Assembly: GCA_019055375.1 (NCBI GenBank)
Contig: JAHQIW010000113.1
Span: 1 to 64,000 of the forward strand
DNA: 64,000 nucleotides
Source of the DNA: Parelaphostrongylus tenuis
Lineage: Eukaryota; Nematoda; Chromadorea; Rhabditida; Metastrongylidae
Direction of reading: 5' to 3'
Positions 32,700 to 46,200 of this stretch are shown in pieces; positions within the stretch are counted from its first letter, which is position 1; each line of letters starts with the position of its first letter. Made by a program: the position numbers and the translations under genes. Under the pieces are notes generated by a model. It saw nothing but the letters and a program-made list of their open reading frames with translations, had not been told where the DNA came from and searched no databases.

Positions 32700-35600
32700 G
32701 CATGAAAAGAGATGTTCACTCACTCAGGAAACGAAAAAAGTGTTCTTTTACGACGCTACCCTCATTACCTTCCAACCTATTCAACAAGAAAGCTGTCCCA
32801 TCATCAGAAATCGTAATGGAGCAATTGTGGCTTTGTTGTTCACTAAAATAGAAAGCATTTTATTCCAGTGTCACAAAAAGATAAGATTTTTTGTGCGGAT
32901 CACGTTATCACTTCGGTGTTTGTTCATCAGTGCTGATTGAAAGGCAGCTGCACTTATAATACTTAGGGTAATGTATCTCCCAGTGACTAGCTCGATGAAT
33001 TCTCTGATCCTGCAAAAACCAACTATGGTTACATACCTTGTTCTATAAGTTGTAATGAACTTTTGTGCGATGGTTATATCATGAATCAACCTAGATGCTT
33101 ATTTCATCGCCTCTGGGCTGTGTGAATAAGTGAAAAGAAATACTTTATACCCAAAAGTCTAGTTTGGAAAATTATGTTAATGCTGAAGGCACTCTTGCTG
33201 AAGATATATCAAGTACTACCATCACCTCACGGCTTCTTCCACGATGCACTCCCACTTGGAATAACTTTCGTTTCAATTTGGTTGGTAGGACTATACCTCA
33301 ATCGCCTGCCTTACCATTTTCATTCTTAAAAGATAGATTGTTTCCAATACTATAAAGATGTAAAAATAGTTGAAATCTGTTTAGATATATTTAAGTAAGC
33401 ACAAAAATGTCCGATAAGATTTGAAATATGATCTCTTCGTAAGCAAATGTTTTTTCTCTGAGAAATGCGAGGATCATTACTATTGTTATGTTGAGCGAAT
33501 AGCCTTGTAGAAGTGTACTTCATCACATTTTACCACTTATTGACAAAACTCGCTTTGTCGAGGATAGGAAATAAAATCTCAGCAGAAAACTATAACATTG
33601 TCAACAAGGCGTGCCCCGACAATTTGGCGACCGCGTCGCGCATCAGGTGAAATATCATCGTGGAAGCTAAGGGGATAGATAAATAAATTAATAAAATCAT
33701 ATTTATTTAGCTAAATCATAATCGCTGTAATATTTTTCAATAGTTCCAATTGAAGATGAAATTTAAAGCAGTCATTGTATAAAGATTTAACAAACCTTAT
33801 TTATAGAAATGCAAATAATCAGCAAGCCAAACATTTTTCAGTTTGCAGAGATATGTATGACTGAATAGATGAATTAGGAAGAAGAAAGAAATATGTAAAA
33901 AGCGCTCGAATTAGAACCGGAAATATGGGAATTACAAAAATGTAACTGGAACCTCATCTCATAATTTCTAAATGATTCACATATACGAGCAAACGATACC
34001 GACATTGATAGTTAATTACACTCAAACACCCTCTACTGTATCCATTATATCCGTCTAACTTAAGGCATAACTGCGCACTAAATGACCAGCAAATGATGAA
34101 AAGAGCAGGAAACAATAATGGACGATCTTTCGCACTAGATGAGCGACCACAACGCCAAGAGCATGGTTAGGATAAGGAGAAAACGAAGAAAGAACAGAAA
34201 ACTAATTGAAAGAGGACACAAATATTATGACATCGCCCATATTAGAGCATCTACAAGCTAGTACAATTACACTTATGGTGAGGTTATTGGTGGATTTTTT
34301 GAAGTGAAACTCTACCTAGTAAGGCTTTGACCTGTGGCGTGTATGTGCATCAAGACGATGCAAACGGCAACGAATACTGAACAATTTCAGGAATGTAAGC
34401 GCATCAATGTGAACGGAAAGAAATTCTCAAAGGTATCGCTGTATGTATGAAAAGAGGTCATATAGAACAGTTTTACAGATACAGAGCCATTGATGACGCC
34501 ATGCTAGCTGATAGCTTACAATAATTCTTAACATGATGAATTGTGTGATATAGATGCCAGGCTGGAAAACTTATTCTTGAGTAATCAATCGAACTATTGA
34601 ATTAGAACTCATGAATACACCAGAATGTGATTCATACTGACACCACAAAACTTTGATGAGGTACGGGATTAGTTGAGACCAATGAAATGCTTCTTGAACT
34701 GGAAGTTCTTCGCGTTTCTCAGTTCTCCACCTCGACGTCTTCGATTTGATGAAGACGTAGCGATGTAAGAAACGAACATAATTTCTGCATATATAGTTCT
34801 GGACGAAAATCTGATTCGGTACGCGGTAATGCCTCACCCATATACGCTAACATTAACAACACTTGGTCCTGAAATAGTACAGCGATAAAGCCTGAAACGT
34901 TTTGAGTTATCGCATTACCTTATAAAAAATACTGACAATACCCGCCAAGAGCAATCGAGTGTACAATTGATAGACCATATGACATGTTGGCACAAAAAAT
35001 AATTACGAGATATCTTGAAATTTGAGCGTGGCCTTAAGAAAACACTCGAAACGAAAGGTATGATAAAGCATAATGTTTAGACATCTGTAGCGCAACAGCT
35101 AGATAATGTACAATGAACAGTTAACCTTTTGTCCAATCTTGAGCCGAGAGCTAGGATAGTTTGTAGATCCTACGTGTGGGCAAAGTAATAATGAAGCGAC
35201 TTCTAGTGGTCTAGTAAGCACTGACTAATCCCCTTGAGAAACCATATCCGAATTTTTGAAGCCATTTGATAACTTGAGAAACGGGAATCCTAGCCCCTAT
35301 CTTTTTTTCAAAATGCCTTGTTATTAGGCTGTAATAGCGATGGGAAGAAAATTTTGTTTTACTCTCGGAGTGCTTTGTAAGCTCCGTTATCGTTTAGTCT
35401 CGGCTTTTCAGTGAAATTTCGGTAGTCACTTAACGGAAACTTTATTATGGTTTTTTGACAAAGTGTCTGTATGCGCTATAAGAGCGAAAAGAATACTACG
35501 TTTTGTTCTCGGAATACTCGGCCGCCGCTTGAACTTTATGCCAGGCTTATTTGCCAATAAAAGTATGAATACAATGGTAATATTTATGAGAGGACTAAGA

Positions 35601-36885
35601 CAGTTTACTCTACAATTCTGATATGTGAAACTGTTCAAATCGGAAAGAAATTTAGAAAAGGAAAATTGTGCGCTAGTCGAATCGCCGTGCAAATAACAAT
35701 TTCAACTGCCGCCTCGAAAGGGCGCGATTGCCGTTATTTAATTGGTAATTTTCTCCTCGCTTCGTCCTTTTTTATGTTCTCTTACTTTACGATTTCCTCT
35801 ACATGTTCATACTCTTTGGATGCAAATACAACTCATATGTGCGAAAAGAACTCCAAGTATGAAAGGAGAACTTCTTTTTGAGTGTGAAGCCATGCGCAAA
35901 CTCAAGTCGAGCGATCAAAGCAAACCTCATGTGAAACATAATTTCATTTTGCAATGCTACAGTGCAGTTAGAATTTCCTTACAAAAATCAAGTGAACTGT
36001 TGGAGTTGCCGTTTCTAAACTGTCAAATATTCAGCAAAAGTCCGGTAAAAAATACCCTTCTACAGCGAAGAAGGCTCCTTTTAAAGGGTTAATACATCGA
36101 CAGGCTTTCAAACGCTGTTGTATAAACCAAATATAAATTCAAAATCCTTCTACGTCACTATTCATTGTATCAAATGCCCTGCACCTCTTGAAGATGAATT
36201 GAAGGATTTTCTACAAGAAGATTATGTTTTAACTTAAATCAAACAACTAGCAATTCTTTTTTTCTTGTCCATCCTCTAGTCTTTCTTCTTCATTGTTTAT
36301 GCTATTCCGGTTCGGTTGTCAGTTAAAAACGTTGATCTCATTGCAAATATGCCTACCTATAGCCAACACCCCAGAGAGACCCTTGAACAGTCGTGACTGC
36401 TAACCTCGAATCTTTCCATAAAAAATACAATTTGCTTAATATCTATCATCAAATGCCGAAGGTCAAACTGATGCACTCATTCGATGCCTCCTTCTATCAG
36501 CCTTTCGTCACTTCCGTCAAAACAATTCCTAATCAATAATATAGGACAAAGATTCAGTTAGAAAATAGAGTATTTATACTAGTTGTGATCCATAATGGTT
36601 TAGAAAACTCAAAAATGAGGCTTAGCAATCGATATGCTATTCAACTCTGAGCCCGTCAACAAAAGATTTCGATCCTGCCAGGCTCTTATTTATATAAGTT
36701 CCAAAGAGGGAAAAATGCTTTCGTGTCCAGTGAATTACCTAGACGTCGATGGTGGATTAGAGTCAGAACGCTTAGCATTTATTAACGCTTTATTATAGAG
36801 CTGATCATTTGCACATAACCGCTCCACTGCAAAAGGATTAGTGTATTTTAAACAGCTACATTTGAACATAAATTTGGTTTTCGAC
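32700..36885. other. No gene recognised; one MITE-related flank
   Basis: About 4.2 kb. A MITE-family fragment lies at about 34965-35060 (CATGTTGGCAC..., then AAGAAAACACTCGAAACG). The open frames at 33164-33355, 34571-34837, 35426-35692 and 35666-36092 have no domain or splice signals that I trust. Confidence 0.45.
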
Positions 36886-36892
36886 CCTTCAT

Positions 36893-37080
36893 GCAATGTT
36901 TTGCAAACGATATGTCTTCTCTGGGAAGGGGCTGTGGCCAACTGGTTGTGAGGCTCGTCGCGGCACGCGTGCAGCCGAGCTCCACGCCCCAACTCTCTCC
37001 GGCAGCCAACAACATCTCCCTATGAAATATTACAGCCAGGTTATCCTCGAGATTACAAGGAGGCTCGCTCAATCAGTACT
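36893..37080 (-). repeat. GC-rich dispersed repeat, copy 1
   Basis: Read on the minus strand this matches the plus strand at about 57690-57860, sharing CTGTAA..TTTCAT, TTGGGGCG, GCCGCGACGAGC and TTGGCCAC at similar spacing. It lies just past the 3' end of the fozi-1-like gene. The family is not known to me. Confidence 0.6.
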
Positions 37081-37248
37081 CAACGCCGTTCAAGAAGAAG
37101 ACGATTTAACGAATTGAAGGTCAGAATTACTGGAATCCGCACAATGAGGAAACACAGTGATGACGGATTAAGTAGAGTGCTGAATAAGTCTTCTCTAAGA
37201 TATTCGCTCTACTACAGAGACAATTAGTTTCAAAATTCTAACCCACCT

Positions 37249-40200
37249 TTACACGACGAGTTTCTCGGCCATCTCCTCGAGACGTTGGCGCATCTCGCAT
37301 AATCGCAGTGCAAGCACTGGATGCTCAAAATCGAGTTGCTCTAGTTCTACTTGTACACGTTGATTGTTCTCGTCCAGTCGCAGCAATGATTCGTAGATCG
37401 ACAAGAAAGACACTGAATAGAACCTCTAACATTTTTATGAGAGGTTAACACAGAAGGTTTTTTCCATGTGATTACAAAGATTATTTCCTAAGCAGGATTG
37501 TTTAACATAAAAAACCAATCGTTGCTGCGCCAGGTTAGATAGCAAGTTTCACAAAACTTTGCGCGACTTTTCCGTACATTTAAAAGCCGTTCTGCAGGCT
37601 GTTTCTCAGCACATCCGCATTTTCGGTACACGAAGAAATGTTTGGTGGTTTTGAGATGTGCTTTCCCGGGGCTTCAATGGAAAAGCCTCGAATTGTACAA
37701 AGGTCCAAGTTTTTCCAGAACAAGCTACTCAGTTAGGCATACAGGCAATTTACTCAGACTTTTGAAGTCTAGCGCCTAATTCAACATGGCTACTGCATTT
37801 ACTTGGCGCCTAACTTTTTTGGCATACTGCTGCCTTTCATAGAGAACAAGATCGCCCTTCTGCCATACTTTTATCTTTATGATTCGGTTTTTTTACAGTT
37901 GTTTTTCCCGTATTTTCGTTTTTTGTTTCCTAGATATTGTCAGCTTTCCTCCGCATTTTCCTCAGGCTTATAAAGCAATCTTAGGAATATCTCTAATTTT
38001 TTTCATTCTTGCTAAGGGGAAATGTTTTCATCTTCGGAAGTGCTTTCAATTATGCAGGCATTGAATTTCTTGTCTTCCATACCCTTCTCCTATAACGCAT
38101 GCTATGCAGTCAATGATCGTTCTGCCGTCATGCCATCATCACCGTCAAGCTCATCGTGTATGTGAAATTACCTTTGGCAGCTGTACTGAGCGGCTCGACA
38201 AGTTCGGCAGCATCAGAGGCATAGGGTGCTCGATCACGAATGAACGCCGTCAACGTCTGCAGAACAGATGAGCCGTCAGCCAGTTGAGCTGCGCAAACCT
38301 AACATAAGAAATAATTTTCGTAATATAAAATAATTCATATGCTTTACAATTTCCAACATTTCATATAGTTAAACTTGTGGAGCAGTCTAGGAGAAAACGA
38401 GGAAAAAATGGAGAAAAGCTATATGTTGAGTTGAGTAATAATAAAAATAATAGATTCTTCAAATAACTGACTTTCGAGCAAGCCGTTTAGATCGGAATGA
38501 AAAAATCAATCACAAGTACCACCTCTCTTTTACACATCTACCTTAAATCTATAATATAGCAGCAAATTGCGTTGATTTCAATATATTCCTTCAGGACATG
38601 TGTTTTAGACAAAATTGAAAAAGTCCGACTTTGCTAAATAGATTACAGTGATCTTTCACAGAGTTTGCTTATGTTTACAGCTACTCAACTCAAGCGATAA
38701 ATATCAATATCGATAAGAGTTACATAAGTTGTGGTACTAGAGCAATAATGGCCAAATTTATTAGCCAGAGTTGATTTAAACTACATGGTTTTAATGCCGT
38801 TCAACTGTGAATTTTTCTGCTGACATTTTGGTATACATCATGCCTATGCTTGCTTCAAGATGGAGCTGTCTTAGGAACAATTTCGCTTGCTTGTCCTGAA
38901 CGAGTGGCGCGTAGGGGAAAAATTGCTAGTGAAACAGCACGCAAGATCAGTGGAGCTTCCTGTGGATAGCCGAGGCGCGATTGATTCTACAGACTGTTCT
39001 CTCCAGCTTTGAACTTTACGAATCGCTTCCTAGCCGTTCTTTCTGCAACCGTATCATTGCCCTAGGTTCATTAATCTTGCGCGCCGCTTCACTAGCCTTT
39101 TCCACTACGCTCCATTCGGCGAAGAGTAGAAAACAAGTTGTCGTAGCTCCATCTTGAGATAGGTATAGGAAAGTTGCATACCAAAATTTTCATAAGAAAA
39201 TGCGCAATTAAAAGATATCAAAGTGATATAATTTTAACTGCTCTGGTTAATAAATCTGGTGTTTATTGCTCTATTGCCCAAACTTAAGAAACGTCCTAAT
39301 AAATTTTTGTCTTGAATTTCTATGAAAATTTTGATAATAAACAGATTGAAAACTCAGCGATCATGTCGTAAAAAGTATTCGCACATGTAAACCGATAAAA
39401 CAAAGTCTGTTCTATACAATGTTTTGAAGTTTTCAATGTTTCCGATAGTCTAGCATTGAATGAATCGCCGTTTGCTGTCGGAAATTTTTCTTCATTGCGA
39501 ATGTGTTGAAGACGTGTTCAGTGCTGACCTCTTTGCTGTCACTATTTGGATTTTTTTCTAATTCAAAAAGAAATTCTTTATACTCATATTAGTGTGGAGA
39601 CATACTTCAGAGAGCTGACTGGTGCAAAATCCTACAACAACTTTCTCGTCCAGTGAGGTGCCGTTCAGATGGTTCAATAACGTCAATATCGCTTGCAGTA
39701 TTAATCTCAACTGCTCGGATTCTTGGACGAGTTTTGCTGCCGTTGAATATGCGTTTAATTGCTGAAAAGCAATGTTGATGTAAAAGTCGACATCATCGAA
39801 GTTGAACCAGGCGAGGATTTTGCTACTGATAGTATCAATAAGATTTGTAGATTTATGTGTTGTAAATAATTACATGATGCAGCGGCAAGAGGCAAATTTT
39901 GTGTGACGGTTTGTCTATCTTCGTAAATGCATTGTGTCAGATCCAAATGACGAAAGATCTTTCAGATATCTTGATTCTTTCTGATTAGGAGGGAACAAAT
40001 AAAATTTTTTATGGGAGTGTTATGAACCACTCGAAAGCTGAGACTTGAGGCTGCGGCTTCACGTCGCCGGTTTTTTCAAAACACCCTTTTTAACGTTGTA
40101 GCATGCATATCAAAAGTTATGTTCTACACTCGCCTTTCGCCTTCATTTTCATCACGCTTATAATTCGCCGGAAGCCGAAAAGCATATCAATTTGTGAGAA

Positions 40201-43200
40201 AACTTTCGCACTATTTTCGTCAATCGTTTTATCTGGAGTTTATTGCGAAACGGAGGAAAAGTTTTCCATATGCATAACAAAAAATCTATCGTCCCGCCTC
40301 GCCACGCTCCCTGCCACGGCCCTCTCCTTGTCGATTAGCCTGTAGACAACGCTACCGAAAATGTAACACTCAATCTTATTTTTTCTGCCTAATTCTTTTC
40401 GCAGAAAATAAGCACGTCGCTAGAATCAGGAAACTCAACGCTATTAGATGATTACTGCTCGTCTAAAGAAAGAGCTCTGCGTCCGGCGAGGTTTAAAGCA
40501 CAAATCAAAAGAGCTTCTTGAAGAGTAAACACATTTTTGAGCTCTTTGAAGCTTGTGCTATAGCCTGAGTACTAGCACTTTGAGGAAGAAGTTTTTTTGC
40601 AAGACGTAAGCGAGATGAGAGAAAAAGCACGTGATTTTATGAAACATGGTTTCTTTTCGCATGTTATAGCGTTATAAAGGGATGCTTCGAAAAACTGGCG
40701 AAGTAGGGCTGTAGCCTCAAGTCTTTGCTTTCGAATGGTTACTAAAACTTCTATCAAAAATTCCTCTTCAGCGGACAAGATCTGTGATTCCTTCTTTCCT
40801 CTGATCTGACGGAACCGATATCTTCTACGTTTGCCATTCTAGAAGTAGGTTCATATTCGTCGACTATGTAAGGGGTGCAAATTTTTGCTTACTGTCTTCA
40901 CATAGTGCAACTTTGCTAGTGTCAAGCTCAGTGCCCTGGTCTGTGTCAGATGGATTTCGATTTTACTTCCCTGTTCACTGAAGCAAACCGGTTCGTCTCA
41001 TACGCATCGTTGGGGATTGACATTTTTCTTTAATGGAACTGAGATAGAAGTTTTTGGCATTCTTGCACCCCCTCATCGGTACCGCGTCTTATGGCTTTCT
41101 TACTACTCATAGCAGCGGCGCCGGAGGTGTCTCGCACTAGACAAAGTGAAAAGATCGCTTGATGTTGCTTTCAAAGACGTGTCCTAATCAGTTAAGCTTT
41201 AGAATTAAAGGTCACACCTCATTTATAGCGTTGATTCCATCGTCAAAAGTCGCGGTGTGTACCATCACCGTCAACTTCTCTTCAGCTCGCTCGATTGAAG
41301 CAAGCTGAAACGGTGAGGAAACGAGTTCTGCTGAGGCGTATTTTGACAAAATATGACCAATGGTTTGCGACTGCTCAAATTTTGCTCAATTTACTAAATA
41401 TCTTTGATTTATTTGACTTTAGAGGTCTTTCGCTTGATGACCACTAAGTAGAACATAAGTGCTTAAATTATTTTCATACATAACTGCGACTATTTGACCT
41501 CTCGTCTTCTCCTCGCCTTTATTACGAAAGAACCTTATTTTGAAAAAACCTTGATTCGCGATTAATTATGCTAACTAAACTCACATCGATAACAAATTGC
41601 TCGGCCTCTGTCCATTGAGAGTTTGGGTGGGCAGCGGTGAAGCGGCGAATACGCTCGACATCGGCAGCTGACGGCACGGCTTCAAGTACCAGCGACGCTC
41701 TGCCGACGGGCAGTACTGTCATGTCGAGCCTGCCAACACTGAACCATGCTTTGAACGCTTAATACCATCGCCAGGTAAGCTCCCAGCTGAGAATTTTACA
41801 ACAACAACGTACAGACAAAGGTATTATATTTGATCTTCACCTATGTCTCAGTTACTTTAGTAACAACAGTTTTAGTTGTCTACTGGGTCACAGCATACGA
41901 CTAAATTGGCACAATATTTCAACAAAATCTGAACGGCGTATTATTTTTTCGATTGCAGTACAATATCTATATGCTCCGTTTCAACGCAATTTTTTGCTGG
42001 ACCTGCAGAAACGCGCAGTAAAGTACTTTCTCGAAGCAGTCATTCAATTTTCAATGCCCAAAGAGGAAAGAAGAGAAAAAATTGCAAATAAAAAGAAACA
42101 GATTCTAAAGGACGATATTTAGAAGGCTTTCAGTTCTTCATGGATATTATAGCGTCCCTGCCGACCGGAACGTCCCAATCTGCTTGCTGAATAATCAATT
42201 GACATAACGCTTAGATTACAATGAAAGAGTTTATTAACATGGTCATGAAGGGTCGTAAAGCGTCATAAATAATGTAGGTTTTGAAATACTTCAGATAAAA
42301 ACATTCTAACCGTGATTTATCCAGAAGCTAAAGAAAAAGTCAAAGTCTAAACGACAAGGTTCTCATATTATGGAGTGCTTTCAACAGGCATAGAAAAAAC
42401 CTAATAGTATATTGCTCATCTTTGAAGACAATCCGTTTCACCTGTCTTATCCGAGGGATGAAGATTCATAATCATGACAAATTCGACTAAATAGTGAGCC
42501 ATCATTGGAATGCATTAAAACAAGCAGCCACTGCCCCAAAGTGTTAGCAGATAATCGTCCTGTGTTTGGTGATGTTGAAAGCGTCTCTAACGTGGTTTCT
42601 TACAAGTATCGATGATGAGACAGTAAACAAGAATAAGGACAAAGGATGAGGGCAGTTAATCAACTCCTGAAGGATTCATCATGTGCCCGCTTCATCTAGC
42701 ATTGTGTGGGGAGACTGAATGCGTAGTGGCCTTCACAACTACTCCTGGTGGCCATTTGATGTTTCAAGTTAGTGCTGCTATCCTCCTACTCAAGTCTGGT
42801 ATCAATCACCGCACCGAAAGGATGGAAGGTTTGATGAGCTGTGGGCGCGGGATCGAACCATCGACCATCGACCAATTAACTATGTCTGTGTCGCAGAGCA
42901 CCTCTTACTACTTCGGAAGACAGAAACAGCGATTACATTATAGTAGTGCTACTTATCATAATATCTGCAAAGAATTCATTGCATCTTCGGGATTGAAAGG
43001 CGTTCCTATATGTCAGACTTCTATGTGAACTTGGAGTTCCTCCCCTGAAGAAATAGTCAAACATTATCACCAAGGAGGCTACTGAGACTAGACATACCAG
43101 TGAAGCCATATATGACTACATTTCCGTAAAAGTTTGATGAAAAGCCATTCAAAACAGAAGTTTTGTGAATGTTGTATCGCCCTAAGCTATTGGAACCAAT

Positions 43201-46200
43201 GAACAACTCAGATGCACACGCAGGAGCTGTAAAGCTCATCGGGGCTAGGCAAAGTTACTCAACGATTGACAAAATCACAGGCAAAGAAATTCACATTCTC
43301 GTAAATTTATCGAGCTACTGAATTCATGTTAGTAGCATTGGAATCCTTATGAGATGCGGAACAAAATTCATGGGTGAGAATACGACGCAATTTAATGTGA
43401 ATGGCATCATTCCGTTCAAAACCAATGCAAGTTTTTCCATTAATTCGCGAAACTGATAACCCCAAAAGTCGTCATAAGTTCTCAGTATTCTATCTTATAT
43501 GAGTAGCACGTACAGTGTAGGGGCCATAAGTACAATACAGCGCATACTCCTCTGGGTTTGGATACGCACCTCGGGTAAAACAACTTTATATCTCTCTAGG
43601 TTTTCATTCTAGATAGTAAGCAGATTTTTTGGAGACTGTGAAAAGAACGGTTTAACACAACAGTTGGCCTTGGTAAGTCACTTTGTAGGCTGAATATGCA
43701 CCAAGTCACCTGATAAATGGTAAGAATAGTGTCAAATGCATGGTTCGTCTCTTAAGATCGATCAATTACACCAATTGACCCTTAACTCGATGGAAGTTCT
43801 ACAATTATACAGCATGACAAAAACTTTGTGGAAATTTTCTCTATTTTTTCATTGAAATTTCGACTGGATAAAGACAGTCTTCATGTCTAACTTTTCGCTA
43901 AGAACTGTGCTGTACCGACGAAGTGTCATTGTATGATAAAGGTTTTTTTAAATGGTAACAGCTGGCCTCACCTATGTATAGAAAATTCGATTTCGAATTT
44001 TTTCAGGTTCACTTTTCTGAGAATGTCAGTAACACGTTGATGTTGTTCTTCGCTGAGAAGAGCCGTATCATCTTCAATTTGATCACGAACATACTGAAAT
44101 CAGCTCTAATGTGTAGCATTTGATGATTGAGTTCATAATCTCTGTTTTTTTCCACTTCTTTTCCACTTTCATATTCTTCAGTTTCGTCTTCTATTATATC
44201 AATAAATTAAGTTGAAAAATCAATTTCTGTGGAATAGAATTACACGGGCGCAGATTATCATACGATGTACACAATGAAAAAAATATAAGATAACAATAGA
44301 GCAAACCCAATGATATGTCATCGATGTAAATGTTGTATATTTTGTAAATAACAGATAAAGGGCTATTTCAAACAAGTACAGTCTATAATAACGAAAGATT
44401 TAGAAGTGCAAGTAACTGTATTTGTATTAGGTAATATTTAAGTTTCGATAATACTATATTTGTTGGAAAAGAGTATTCATTCCTCACTTCAACGACCTCA
44501 GCCGTCAAAGCCGTCGGCACCGCCTCAAATATCGTATCCTTCACTTGTTCGTCATCGAGTACGGTAGCAGATGGGATTGTTTTCAAATACCTGCAATACT
44601 CTGAAGATTACTTTAGGTTTTCTTAGAAGTTTCTTTTTTACTCCGGACTATTTCGTAGTTGTTCAGGTGTATCTTCCTCTCATAGAAACACATAATTTAT
44701 AATTGAATAATTTTGATCAATATGAAAACTGCAATAACACATTACGCTAATACAAAGCGGCTGTATTACGGCAACTAATCGTTGGAGGAGAACAACAACA
44801 ACGACAACAAAAACGCCGAAATACCTTGGCTGAACGGATTCACCCGGTCGCGAAGTCTGCGATCGCATAGACAACACAAAATTTGACAGTGAACGTCCTC
44901 CTACAACTAAAGAAGACGACAGAATAGGAGAAGTGTTCGGAGTGAGGACTAGGCGTAACTGATAAACAACATGAACCCTAAAAATTAAGAATTCTGCTCA
45001 CTTTTACTTCGTATATCCTCAGCGGATCCTGACGAAGAGACACCGTTATCTAACGAGTCGGCGTTTTCCAATTTTATTGCCTGTAAGGATTTTCTAAAAA
45101 CAACAAATTGAGAAAGTTTTGTTAAAGGATGAAGCATAGAATGAAAATTGAATGTGCTTGATTGGCTAAATGATATTTTGCTTGTCCAATAGATTACTTC
45201 AAAAGAAGTTAGTGAAATGGAAGGAAAATAGTACTTGGAAACGAAACAAAAGGATGACTACGAAGAAACGATAAAGAAGACTTGGTGAAAGCTGATACGA
45301 TAACAATTTTATGCTAATATTAGTGAGATCAGAGCTCAGATTACCTTATTATCAGCTTGTGCGATTTTTCCATCTATGGTGTTCGATATCACTTTATTAT
45401 TATTGTTAACCATTTGTGGGAATATCGACAACGGGCTTATACTGAAAAAGTCTACTAGTCTGAAAGAAGGACAATCAAGCAATAGTATCCACATTCACTT
45501 TAGTGATGTACAATGATATGACAATGAGACTAACCTTTGAGCAGCGGCCAGTAAAGCTTGTTGCTGTTGTCAGTGTCAGCATGTCATGCTGTGGATGGAC
45601 CATCAATGGCCGTCGAACATTCGGATTCTAAAGAAATGAGACAGCGTTACTCTAGCCTGATGTTCAATGTGCTCATAATTTAGCTATTCTTCAGTGTTTG
45701 GTAGTGAAAATGCTCTAATTCAAATAGTTCAAGAGCTGAGATCTAGCAGTGACAGCAACAAATTCGTAACTGTCGCCGTCATCCTCTCAACCAGCTCTTC
45801 CTTCTTCTCTATTTTCTCACCTCTTCTTTGCAGAATTTTATTACTTAAGCGCTTCCTCCGTTGATGGCTTTGTAATAGCCATATCTCTCTAAAGAAGATG
45901 GAGTGATACAGAAAAACCATTTGAAATGCTCAAAGGTACATCTGTTGATCCTAGTTATGCAAGTTTTCATAGGATATCTGTTTCATCTATTCACTTTTGA
46001 AGAGCCAGATAGTTCCTAAATACAGTCAAACCTGTTGGCTATTCCTGCGGCTGGCTGTTGACTGTTGGGGACTTGTAGGCGAACGAGGCGAGGCGCGACC
46101 TTGCATTGGACGTCCTCGACCGCGAACTGTGCAGAAAGAAGGTTATGCAACGATGGTTAACACGTTGAAACAAATAAATTCGAAAGTAATATATAAGAAA

